This document shows, in pieces, positions 13,925 through 21,866 of a stretch of DNA of 64,000 bases (the first letter of the stretch is position 1; each line of letters starts with the position of its first letter). Both the position numbers and the translations under genes were made by a program. This DNA is from an uncultured Bacteroidota bacterium (GTDB lineage: Bacteria; Bacteroidota; Bacteroidia; UKL13-3). The notes under the pieces were generated by a model. The model saw only the letters and a program-made list of their open reading frames with translations, did not search any database and was not told the origin of the DNA. Location of the stretch: contig CAISCU010000033.1 of NCBI GenBank assembly GCA_903883965.1, forward strand, positions 1 through 64,000, in the 5' to 3' direction.

Positions 13925-16876
13925 ATGCGTCAATGTTTTTTAATCATCTTCTTTTTTTGGGCCAACCTAAATTTTGCACAGCAAACATTTCCAACAAATG
14001 GGCCTTCAAATCACCAGCTTCAACGCTTTGCGCTAGCTCATGCAACTGTATGGACAGATCCTGAACATGTAATAACTGATGCGCTCTTGCTCATTGAAAA
14101 TGGCAAATTGGTTTATGTAGGTGCATTTAAAAATGTACCTGCAGGTTATACTTTAATTGACCAAAAGGGAAGGGTAGTTTATCCTGCATTTATTGATTTG
14201 TGTTCGGATTATGGTGTGAAGTGGGAGTCCAAAAATTCATTGAGAAATACCCATGGTTTTTACAGTGCTAAAAGAGGGGCATTTCATTGGAACGAAGCCA
14301 TTCGTGCAGAGGAAAAAGCTGCTGCTTATTTTAGTCCAGACGAAAAACAAAAGGCAGCTTATTTAACAGCAGGTTTTGGCATTACTTTGAGTGCCATTCA
14401 AGATGGAATTTGCAGAGGCAGTTCCGTATTGGTAAATACGGGTTCTTCAATACCCCAAGAAGCCATTTTAACAGAGGAAGCTACCATGAACTGGAGCTTT
14501 AACAAAGGCTCTTCAACTGTAGACTATCCAAATTCAGCCATGGGCTCAGTGGCGCTGATTAGGCAAACATTTTATGATGCCAAATGGATAAAAACCGAAC
14601 AAGAAAGCAATATTAGCTTGACTAGCCTAGCTAAAAACCAATATTTTCCAGTGTTGTTTGAAGCAGAAAATAAATGGGCGGTACTGCGCGCTGCTAAAAT
14701 TGCCAATGAGTTTGCTGCTAAAAATTGGATCATCAAGGGCAATGGTGACGAGTACCAACGTAGCAAAGAATTGGCTGCAATGGGCCTACCTATGGTAATT
14801 CCTGTTAACTTCCCAAAACCGTATGATGTAGAAGACCCTTTTGATGCCAATAGGGTTAGTTTAGCCGATTTAATGCATTGGGAATATGCGCCAAGCAATT
14901 TGGCAAGCGTTAATGCAGCTAAAATTCCCTTTTCAATTACCATGAAAGGTTGTGAAGATGGACAAGCATTTTTAAAAAACATTCGATTAGCGGTACAGCA
15001 AGGTTTGCCGGTAACAGCAGCACTCAAGGCATTGACAGAAACACCTGCTAAACTCATTGGTGCAGCTGCAATATGTGGCAGTATTCGTGAGGGCATGCCC
15101 GCCTATTTAATTGTATGTGATAAACCCATTTTTGAAAAAGAAGCAAGGGTATTGGTGCATTGGAATGGCAGTCATCACATTCCTGTAAATTTTGAAACTG
15201 ATTTGCCAGTTACGGGAGTATTTGAATTGCAATCAGAATTGCCTTATCAACAAATTCAATTGACACAACAAGGCAATAAATTAACGGGTAAATTAATTGG
15301 TGCCGATACACTTGAAATGACTGTGAGCAGAGAAGCCGGTACCTATCAATTGAGCTGGATGCCCAATAAAAAAGCGGCATTGCATTGCACCATGCGTTTG
15401 GCTTTTGTTCAACAAAACAACCTACTCCAGGCCAGTGGACTAGCCACTTGGACTGAAGGAAGAACCCTACCTGTTTTGCTCAAACATTTAGAACAGCCAC
15501 TTGCAAAAGAGCTGCTCAAACAAGATTCAGTAGCGTTAATAGTTCCTCAAATACGTTTTCCGTTTGTAGAATTTGGTAGCACAAAAATGCCCGAATCTGA
15601 AGAAGTGATTTTTAAAGGTGCTACCGTTTGGACCAATACTTCTAATGGCATTATTGGCAACCACGATGTGCACATCAAATCAGGTAAAATTATAGCAATA
15701 GGTAAAAATTTAACGAGTGCAACTGCAAAAATAATTGATGCCAAAGGCCTGCATTTAACCAATGGTATCATTGATGAGCATTCTCACCTGGCAATTTACA
15801 GAGGAGTTAATGAATGTACCCAAGCCATTACTGCCGAAGTTAGAATAGGAGATGTGATTCAACCTGAAGACATCAACATTTACAGACAATTGGCTGGTGG
15901 TGTAATTGGTGCACAATTGTTACATGGTTCTTGCAATCCAGTTGGCGGACAAAGTGCATTGGTGAAATTGCGTTGGGGTCAATCGGCCGAAGAAATGAAA
16001 ATCAAAGGTGCTGATGGATTTATCAAATTTGCATTGGGTGAAAATGTCAAGCAAAGTGGTGGTGGACCAGGATTGAGGTATCCACAAACCCGCATGGGTG
16101 TTGAACAAATTTACATGGATGCTTTTAACAGGGCATTGCTTTATGAAGCTGAACTTAAAAACAATCCTACTGCTTGTAGAAAGGATTTAGAATTAGAAAG
16201 CTTGTTAGAAATTATTCGTAAAAAGCGGTTTATTAGTTGCCACAGTTATGTGCAATCTGAAATCAATATGCTCATGCACGTAGCCAACCAATTTGGTTTT
16301 AAAGTGAATACATTTACACATATTTTAGAAGGGTATAAAGTTGCCGATAAAATGAAAGCGCACGGTGTTGCTGCGAGTACTTTTGCCGATTGGTGGGCCT
16401 ATAAATACGAGGTAATGGATGCCATTCCTTACAATGGAGCCATTTTAAACGATATGGGTGTTGTAACTGCAATTAACAGTGATGATGCTGAAATGGGAAG
16501 ACGCCTGAACCAAGAAGCCGCCAAAATGATTAAATACGGCAATTTGTCGGAAGAAGCCGCCTGGAAAATGGTTACCCTCAACCCAGCTAAAATGTTACAT
16601 ATTGACCACTTAACCGGATCAATTGAATCTGGAAAAGATGCAGATCTTGTGGTTTGGAACAATAATCCACTGAGCATTTATGCAAAACCGCTTTATACTT
16701 TTGTAGATGGCATTTGTTATTTCTCTGTGGCTTCAGATTTAAAATTAAGAGCAGAGGTGCAACAAGAAAGAAACCGCATTGTTCAAAAAATGATTGCTTT
16801 GAAACAACAAGGTGTAAAGACACAAAAACAGATCAGTATCCAAGATGAAAATTACCACTGTGAAGATGAAAACTAA
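13925..16876 (+). CDS. Large exported amidohydrolase with two amidohydrolase-like halves
   Basis: The 983-residue product starts with a signal peptide (MRQCFLIIFFFWANLNFAQQ). Residues about 25-430 resemble an amidohydrolase domain with its metal motif gone (VVYPAFIDLCSDYGV). The C-terminal half, from about residue 555, is an imidazolonepropionase-like domain with ATVWTNTSNGI, the metal-binding HSH in GIIDEHSHLAIY, CHSYVQSEI, a THILEG histidine, and NSDDAEM. LTGSIESGKDADLVVW is the usual closing motif. It is thus a double protein with one apparently active centre, periplasmic. It overlaps the next gene, a related one, by 11 bases. The substrate is unknown. The frame opens at a TTG at 13919, but the ATG at 13925 is preferred. 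Confidence 0.82.
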   Translation: MRQCFLIIFFFWANLNFAQQTFPTNGPSNHQLQRFALAHATVWTDPEHVITDALLLIENGKLVYVGAFKNVPAGYTLIDQKGRVVYPAFIDLCSDYGVKWESKNSLRNTHGFYSAKRGAFHWNEAIRAEEKAAAYFSPDEKQKAAYLTAGFGITLSAIQDGICRGSSVLVNTGSSIPQEAILTEEATMNWSFNKGSSTVDYPNSAMGSVALIRQTFYDAKWIKTEQESNISLTSLAKNQYFPVLFEAENKWAVLRAAKIANEFAAKNWIIKGNGDEYQRSKELAAMGLPMVIPVNFPKPYDVEDPFDANRVSLADLMHWEYAPSNLASVNAAKIPFSITMKGCEDGQAFLKNIRLAVQQGLPVTAALKALTETPAKLIGAAAICGSIREGMPAYLIVCDKPIFEKEARVLVHWNGSHHIPVNFETDLPVTGVFELQSELPYQQIQLTQQGNKLTGKLIGADTLEMTVSREAGTYQLSWMPNKKAALHCTMRLAFVQQNNLLQASGLATWTEGRTLPVLLKHLEQPLAKELLKQDSVALIVPQIRFPFVEFGSTKMPESEEVIFKGATVWTNTSNGIIGNHDVHIKSGKIIAIGKNLTSATAKIIDAKGLHLTNGIIDEHSHLAIYRGVNECTQAITAEVRIGDVIQPEDINIYRQLAGGVIGAQLLHGSCNPVGGQSALVKLRWGQSAEEMKIKGADGFIKFALGENVKQSGGGPGLRYPQTRMGVEQIYMDAFNRALLYEAELKNNPTACRKDLELESLLEIIRKKRFISCHSYVQSEINMLMHVANQFGFKVNTFTHILEGYKVADKMKAHGVAASTFADWWAYKYEVMDAIPYNGAILNDMGVVTAINSDDAEMGRRLNQEAAKMIKYGNLSEEAAWKMVTLNPAKMLHIDHLTGSIESGKDADLVVWNNNPLSIYAKPLYTFVDGICYFSVASDLKLRAEVQQERNRIVQKMIALKQQGVKTQKQISIQDENYHCEDEN

Positions 16877-18137
16877 ATTGAACAATTTACCATACTTATG
16901 CCTGTTTATATTGGCGTCCTTTCCGCTTTTTATTGCTGCACAAGAACAGCCCACTTATTTAGTGGGGGGAACCTTTCACATAGGCAATGGTGAAGTGGTT
17001 TCAGATGCACATCTCTTAATGATGGATGGTAAAATTTTAGAGCTATCTACCCGTTTTGACAACCAAATTAAAAACGCCAAAATTGTTGATGTAAAAGGGA
17101 AACACATTTATCCAGGAATTATTGCCTTGAACAATATTATGGGGCTCAATGAAATTGATGCGGTTCGAGCAACTAGAGATTACTATGAGGTAGGTGCATT
17201 CAATCCAAATGTACGAAGTGCTATTGCATACAATACCGATTCAAAAATATTACCAACTGCTTTGTTCAATGGCATTGTTTACACTCAGGCAGTTCCTCAG
17301 GGTGGTCAAATCAGTGGATCGAGTAGTTTGTTTTATACCAAAGGCTGGAACTGGGAAGATGCCATGGTATTAGAAGACGATGGGGTGCATTTAAATTATC
17401 CCGATTTAAGCGCTTCAAACGATGCCCCAGACCTAGCAAACAATGCACAAAAACAAGTAGATGCATTGGTGCTTTTTTTACAAGAAGCCAACCAGTTTTG
17501 TGCCTTGGCAAAGCCTCCGGTTTTTAACCTCCGGTTTGAAGCCATGCGAAAAGTTTTTGCAGGAAAAACCAATTTGTATGTACATGTAGGCTCAGCAAAA
17601 GGGATGTTATCTGCCTTGGCTTTAATCAAAGATAAATACCCAACTATTAAGTTAGTTTTTGTAGGTGCAGAAGAGGCTTACCAAATTACAAGTACGCTCA
17701 GTTTGTACCGTATTCCTGTAGTGTTAACAGCCATTCACCGTTTACCCATGTACAGCCATGAAGCATACGATTTACCTTATCAGTTGGCATCTATTTTACT
17801 AGATTCGGGCATACAGGTTGCCATTGCTCAAGCTGGCAGTTGGGAATCTCGCAATATCATGTTTCATGCAGGTACTGCAGTTGCCTATGGAATGGACAAA
17901 GAAAAAGCATTGTCTTGCATTACTTTACAGCCAGCTAAAATTTTGGGTATCGCCAATAGAATTGGCAGTTTAGAGATTGGAAAAGAGGCAACAATTGTAA
18001 TATCGGAAGGCGACATATTGGACATGAAATCGAGCAAAATTTCTACTGTATATATCAAAGGTGAACAGGTTGAAATCAATGATGTTCAACAAGCCCTCAA
18101 CAAAAAATACAGACAAAAATTTAAGCTCAAAGAATAA
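16866..18137 (+). CDS. Exported amidohydrolase-like protein lacking the HxH metal motif
   Basis: The 423-residue product has a signal peptide ending near LFIAAQ. It keeps amidohydrolase landmarks: YLVGGTFHIGNGEVV, DVKGKHIYPGIIALNN, GTAVAYGMDKEKALSCITLQPAKILG and IGSLEIGKEATIVI. Where active enzymes have HxH after PG(L/F)ID, it reads PGIIALNNIMGLNE, so the first two metal ligands are absent. A histidine remains in LYVHVGSAK. It starts inside the end of the previous gene (11-base overlap), suggesting translational coupling and perhaps a complex with it. It may be a non-catalytic partner. An alternative ATG at 16845 would add seven residues. Confidence 0.78.
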   Translation: MKTKLNNLPYLCLFILASFPLFIAAQEQPTYLVGGTFHIGNGEVVSDAHLLMMDGKILELSTRFDNQIKNAKIVDVKGKHIYPGIIALNNIMGLNEIDAVRATRDYYEVGAFNPNVRSAIAYNTDSKILPTALFNGIVYTQAVPQGGQISGSSSLFYTKGWNWEDAMVLEDDGVHLNYPDLSASNDAPDLANNAQKQVDALVLFLQEANQFCALAKPPVFNLRFEAMRKVFAGKTNLYVHVGSAKGMLSALALIKDKYPTIKLVFVGAEEAYQITSTLSLYRIPVVLTAIHRLPMYSHEAYDLPYQLASILLDSGIQVAIAQAGSWESRNIMFHAGTAVAYGMDKEKALSCITLQPAKILGIANRIGSLEIGKEATIVISEGDILDMKSSKISTVYIKGEQVEINDVQQALNKKYRQKFKLKE

Positions 18138-18138
18138 A

Positions 18139-18894
18139 CTACCAAGTAGCAGTTGGATCTATCTGAAACACCTCACTCATTTCGGCAACCAATGCTTCTA
18201 AATGGGCCAAATGATAGCCTTTTCTACCTCCTAAAACAGGTTCCCAGCTCGATTTTTCAGGAATTGTTAAACCTGCTTTTTCAAGTAATGGGCATACCAC
18301 TTCTAACCACTTGTTTTGTAGCGCATTTTCGCCTTCAAAGATGCCTTCGTTTTTAAGTTCAGCTTCAAAATTGCCTGCTTCAAAAATACCCAATGCATAA
18401 TTCCAAGATTCGTTCAATGCAGTTTGCATTCGGATTTTGCTAACTTCATTGGCAGTACTTAATTTATTGATCCAGGTATTGCCATGAAACACGTGGTATT
18501 TAATTTCACCTTTTACTTTCTTTGCCAATTTGGCCAATGGTTCAAACGAGCTATTGGCAAACATTTCGAACCGAATTTGGTCTGCATGGTCATACAAAAA
18601 ATGACGCATCAAACTAAAATCATATTCCCCATTGGGCAATTCTACAAATTGGCAGTTGTGAAATTGATCCGCTTTTCTTGAGAAGGCAATTTGGTCTGGA
18701 TTGGCTTCGCCTAAGTCATGCAATATTTGGTAACATCCTTGCGCATGACCCAGTTTGTCTTGAGCCATTGAAGAGAAAGCAATGTCTTCTTCTAAAATGG
18801 GTCCAAGGCCTGTCCATTCACTGTTTCTGTGTCCTATCACCAATTGGTCATCGGCAACTTTATAGAGCAATTCTTTTATTGCAGCAACATTCAT
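18139..18894 (-). CDS. paaC: Phenylacetyl-CoA epoxidase subunit PaaC
   Basis: The 251-residue ferritin-like protein begins in the standard way (LLYKVADDQLVIGHRNSEWTG) and has MAQDKLGHAQG, HFLYDHADQIRFEM and KVKGEIKYHVFHGNTW, matching PaaC. In the known PaaABCE complex PaaC is the structural partner that holds PaaA. It is the third gene of paaA-paaB-paaC, 14 bases after paaB, and converges with the amidohydrolase gene, whose stop lies one base away. No paaD or paaE follows, so the reductase and maturation genes must be elsewhere. Confidence 0.92.
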   Translation of the reverse strand: MNVAAIKELLYKVADDQLVIGHRNSEWTGLGPILEEDIAFSSMAQDKLGHAQGCYQILHDLGEANPDQIAFSRKADQFHNCQFVELPNGEYDFSLMRHFLYDHADQIRFEMFANSSFEPLAKLAKKVKGEIKYHVFHGNTWINKLSTANEVSKIRMQTALNESWNYALGIFEAGNFEAELKNEGIFEGENALQNKWLEVVCPLLEKAGLTIPEKSSWEPVLGGRKGYHLAHLEALVAEMSEVFQIDPTATW

Positions 18895-18908
18895 ACTTGT
18901 TTGGTTAG

Positions 18909-19280
18909 TTAAGCTTTTTGTGACTTTTTGTATTGATTGATTTTGTCCATCACCTTGTATCCACCTGCTTCGCGGTATATTTTTTCTGAGGTGGTTTCAA
19001 AAATATCTGCATCTTCATACGTAGATGCAAAAACATGTTTGGTATTGACAACCCATATATTGGCGCTCAATCCCCTTCTTCCAAATTGTTCTTTGGCAAA
19101 AACCAATGCCATTTCTGGATTAGCAGCGTGAACAATGCCTACGTGCATGTGTTGGTCGCCTCTTTTCTTTTGGTGAAACACTTCGTATGTTTCCCATTGA
19201 TCGAGTGGGCTTAAGGGTTCAATATGATTATCTAATTCAATGGCAGCCCTATTGACTCTTGGGTCTAATGATTCAATCAT
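18909..19280 (-). CDS. paaB: Phenylacetyl-CoA epoxidase subunit PaaB
   Basis: The 123-residue product shows the PaaB core WETYEVFHQKKRGDQHMHVGIVHAANPEMAL followed by FGRRG and NIWVVNTKHVFAS; I read this as residues about 30-90. PaaB bridges the PaaAC units in the epoxidase. The first 25 residues (SLDPRVNRAAIELDNHIEPL) extend the usual start, as is common in Bacteroidota. It lies between paaA (13-base gap) and paaC (14-base gap) in one transcript. Confidence 0.93.
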   Translation of the reverse strand: MIESLDPRVNRAAIELDNHIEPLSPLDQWETYEVFHQKKRGDQHMHVGIVHAANPEMALVFAKEQFGRRGLSANIWVVNTKHVFASTYEDADIFETTSEKIYREAGGYKVMDKINQYKKSQKA

Positions 19281-19293
19281 GTGTGTACGTTAA

Positions 19294-20289
19294 TTATGCG
19301 AATGGAACAACATAGGCTGTTTGACCAGCTTTTAAAGCTTCTCTTACCCATCTGCCTCTTTCTTCGGCATTTCTTCTAACAGCTAATCTTTCAGCATTAC
19401 ATGGGCCGCCTCCATTGATCACTCTTTTGAATTCATCCCAGTCTGGTTCGGTGTATTCCCATTTGCCTGTTGTTTCGTTTTTCTTCAAATTGGCATCTGG
19501 AACGGTTAATCCTAAGTCCCAGATTTTAGGTACATACATGTTTAAAAATTGTTGACGCATGTCGTCATTGGTTGCCATTTTTACTTTCCATTTCATCAAG
19601 ATTTCGGTATGCGATGAAATTTTATCTGAAGGTCCAAAAAAGTGCATAATTGGAGGCCACCACCTGTTGAGAGCTTCTTGTACCATTTTACGTTGAACAG
19701 GAGTTCCAGTTGCAAGTGTTACCACATTGTCGTGACCATATTTTAAGTGGAAAGATTCCTCAGTACAAATTCTGTCTAAGGCTCTGCAATAAGGGCCATA
19801 ACTTCCTTTGGCATTGGCAACTTGGTTGATGATTGCTCCTGCATCAATTAACCAGGCTATAATACATGCATCTGCCCAAGTAAATGCAGGATAATTGAAT
19901 ACATTGGAGTATTTAGATTTACCAGTAATTAAATCGTTAATCATTGCTTCTCTGCTTTTACCAAGGGTTTCAGCAGCACTGTACAACAATTGTGCATGCC
20001 CAACTTCGTCCTGAACCTTGGCCATCAAAGCCAATTTTCTTTTAAAGCCAGGTGCTCTGGTAATCCAAGTGCCTTCTGGAAGTGCTCCAATAATTTCAGA
20101 ATGACCATGTTGTTCAATCATTCTGATCAATTGTTTGCGGTATTCTTTGGGCATCCAATCTTTGGGCTCAATTTTTTCGCCTCTTTCAATTCTTGCTTCA
20201 AATTCAGCAAGTAATTTGGGGTCTTCATCAGCTAAAACCGAATGGGTTTTGTTTACTTCGTTTGGGTCTATATATGCGTTTCCGTACAT
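19294..20289 (-). CDS. paaA: Phenylacetyl-CoA epoxidase catalytic subunit PaaA
   Basis: The 331-residue di-iron protein has the ferritin-like ligand motifs [31 protein letters not shown] (ExxH) and [13 protein letters not shown] (EExxH). It ends with [12 protein letters not shown] and GRWVREAL, all typical of PaaA. It catalyses oxygen-dependent epoxidation of the phenylacetyl-CoA ring. It lies 14 bases downstream of the tetR gene, so the repressor and enzyme subunits share one transcript. Confidence 0.95.
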   Translation of the reverse strand: MYGNAYIDPNEVNKTHSVLADEDPKLLAEFEARIERGEKIEPKDWMPKEYRKQLIRMIEQHGHSEIIGALPEGTWITRAPGFKRKLALMAKVQDEVGHAQLLYSAAETLGKSREAMINDLITGKSKYSNVFNYPAFTWADACIIAWLIDAGAIINQVANAKGSYGPYCRALDRICTEESFHLKYGHDNVVTLATGTPVQRKMVQEALNRWWPPIMHFFGPSDKISSHTEILMKWKVKMATNDDMRQQFLNMYVPKIWDLGLTVPDANLKKNETTGKWEYTEPDWDEFKRVINGGGPCNAERLAVRRNAEERGRWVREALKAGQTAYVVPFA

Positions 20290-20303
20290 AAAAAAGAGAT
20301 TTA

Positions 20304-20909
20304 TTATTGTTTGTAATTGCTATCAGTAACTAATTTTTTTCTTAAACCACCCAACACAAAATCGCTTATTTTTTCTGCAATTTCTTTGGGTTGCATTTTA
20401 CCTGTGGGTTTGTACCATTCAATGATCCAATTCACAGAACTCAATACACTCAAGACGGCAAATTTTGCATCTACATCGTCAAAAACATCTTCTTGGATGC
20501 CGTCTGTGATGATTTGTTTGAATCCATTTTCATATTGGTTGCGAAGCGTTTTAAACTCAGACAAAAAAGGTTCGTTGAGCCTTTTCCATTCCAATAAAAA
20601 CACTGCACTTTTTGAAAGGTCATTGGCAATGATTGCTACATGCTGTTCAATGGCCATTCTGATTTTTTGTTCAGCATTGAAATAAATATCGTTGGTTTCA
20701 TCTAGAGCAGTGATGAGCTTTTGGGCCATTTCAAAACAAATAATTGAAAGTATTTCTTCTTTTGATTTAAAATGATGGTACAAGCTAGCCGCCTCTATAT
20801 TCAATTCATTTGCAATGTCTCTAACAGAACACGCATCGTACCCTTTTTGCTGAAATAGCAATGCTGAGCTTGCAATGATTTGTGATTTTCTGTTATTGAC
20901 TTCTTTCAT
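20304..20909 (-). CDS. TetR-family repressor of the paa operon (PaaR-like)
   Basis: The 201-residue product has an N-terminal TetR helix-turn-helix ([44 protein letters not shown], residues about 10-55). Its C-terminal ligand domain contains [12 protein letters not shown] and [14 protein letters not shown], the latter shared with TetR regulators of acyl-CoA and phenylacetate pathways. It is first in tetR-paaA-paaB-paaC. A dyad operator 3 bases before its start codon implies autorepression together with the paa genes, relieved probably by phenylacetyl-CoA (inference from the family). Confidence 0.85.
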   Translation of the reverse strand: MKEVNNRKSQIIASSALLFQQKGYDACSVRDIANELNIEAASLYHHFKSKEEILSIICFEMAQKLITALDETNDIYFNAEQKIRMAIEQHVAIIANDLSKSAVFLLEWKRLNEPFLSEFKTLRNQYENGFKQIITDGIQEDVFDDVDAKFAVLSVLSSVNWIIEWYKPTGKMQPKEIAEKISDFVLGGLRKKLVTDSNYKQ

Positions 20910-20912
20910 TAA

Positions 20913-20928
20913 CCTAACAAGTGTTAGG
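20913..20928. promoter_or_regulatory. TetR operator CCTAACA-AG-TGTTAGG
   Basis: A perfect 7-bp dyad with a 2-base centre lies between the tetR start codon (907-909 of this kilobase) and the -7 box, which it directly abuts. Its position over the predicted transcription start makes it the obvious operator for the repressor encoded just downstream. Confidence 0.75.
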
Positions 20929-20959
20929 CAAATTTAATCAAAGCTAACAAAAAAGCAAA
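20929..20959 (-). promoter_or_regulatory. Promoter of the tetR-paaABC operon
   Basis: On the minus strand TTTG (20956-20959) is followed after 19 bases by TAAATTTG (20929-20936), a full Bacteroidota promoter. A second -7-like box, TAGCTTTG, lies within the spacer. Transcription should start inside the dyad at 20913-20928. Confidence 0.7.
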
Positions 20960-20977
20960 TACCTGTTTAACAAGCAG

Positions 20978-21709
20978 CTATATGCCCAAAGCAAACATGA
21001 CTGGTTTTTTGTGTAGATCAGGCAAATTGGCTTTCCAAGCAGCCAAAGTTTTTGTTTGAATAAAGCCTTCATCGGTACAAACTTCACAGCCTATACAAAG
21101 TTTGGTTTGTGGATTGCAATTCAAAAGAATGTCGTTCAATAATGGATTGTTTCTGTAAGGCGCTTCCATAAACAATTGTGTTTGCCCTTTGATGGCCATT
21201 TGTTCCATGGTTTGAATTTTTTTAGCCCGCTGGTTTTTGTCTATGGGTAAATAGCCGTTAAATGTAAATTGTTGTCCATTAAACCCGCTTCCCATAAGAG
21301 TTAACACAATGCTCGAGGAACCAGGTAAGGCAATTACTTTGATGTTTTTTTGATGGGCCAATTTTACCAATTGCGAACCAGGATCGGCAATACAGGGTAG
21401 TCCAGCATCTGAAAGCAATCCAGCATCTTGTCCATTGGCAAGCGCTGAAAGGAGGTTTTCAATTTCAGCAGCTTCAGTATGTTCGTTTAGTTGCCACAAT
21501 TTGATTTCTTGTTGGCTGGTTTGGATTTTTAATTTTTTAACAAGAGCCCTTGCATCTTTTTCATTTTCAACTACAAAATGCTTGAGGTGATGGGTCATCT
21601 TGCGAACCATATCTGGAATAAAATCGTCTTGGTGTTTGTCTGATAAAACATTGGGAATGAGGTATAAAGCCCCAAAATTATTGTTTGTATTTGAATTGTA
21701 TTGACTCAT
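20978..21709 (-). CDS. RsmI-like tetrapyrrole-methylase family methyltransferase, divergent paralogue
   Basis: The 243-residue product follows the RsmI fold: ALYLIPNVL in place of LYLVPTPIGN, the ENEKDARALVKKL segment, GLLSDAGLPCIADPGSQLVKLA, the PGSSSIVLTLMGSGF loop and FNGYLPIDKNQR. The SDAG-P-IADPG motif binds SAM in this family. The classical RsmI sits at 58538-59218, so this is a second, more divergent member with a different N-terminus (it lacks the GNLEDIT motif). Its substrate is unknown and may be another rRNA position. It is transcribed alone, toward the paa promoter region. Confidence 0.8.
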   Translation of the reverse strand: MSQYNSNTNNNFGALYLIPNVLSDKHQDDFIPDMVRKMTHHLKHFVVENEKDARALVKKLKIQTSQQEIKLWQLNEHTEAAEIENLLSALANGQDAGLLSDAGLPCIADPGSQLVKLAHQKNIKVIALPGSSSIVLTLMGSGFNGQQFTFNGYLPIDKNQRAKKIQTMEQMAIKGQTQLFMEAPYRNNPLLNDILLNCNPQTKLCIGCEVCTDEGFIQTKTLAAWKANLPDLHKKPVMFALGI

Positions 21710-21811
21710 CTGTAATTGATTTTAGGGCTGTTTTAAAGGCTTTCAATGGGTATCAATTGCGCTTTAAAAAACACCTTTTTTGTTATTTAATTTAAGAAAC
21801 ACAAATATTCA

Positions 21812-21844
21812 TTTGATTTTTTGAAAAAATGCCCGTTATTTTTG
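21812..21844 (+). promoter_or_regulatory. Promoter of the PpiD-like gene (TTTG ... TATTTTTG)
   Basis: TTTG at 21812-21815 is followed after 21 bases by TATTTTTG at 21837-21844, a full match to the Bacteroidota consensus. Transcription would start near 21851, 16 bases before the ATG. Confidence 0.65.
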
Positions 21845-21866
21845 CCACTCTTTAAAATCTTATCAA

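Noticed and set aside
14572..15096. 174-codon minus-strand frame inside the large amidohydrolase
   Set aside because: It is antisense to a conserved domain, and its low-complexity Ala/Ser/Leu composition mirrors the sense codons.
20290..20303. Separate promoter for paaA
   Set aside because: The gap is only 14 bases and holds no -7 box; paaA is read from the tetR promoter.
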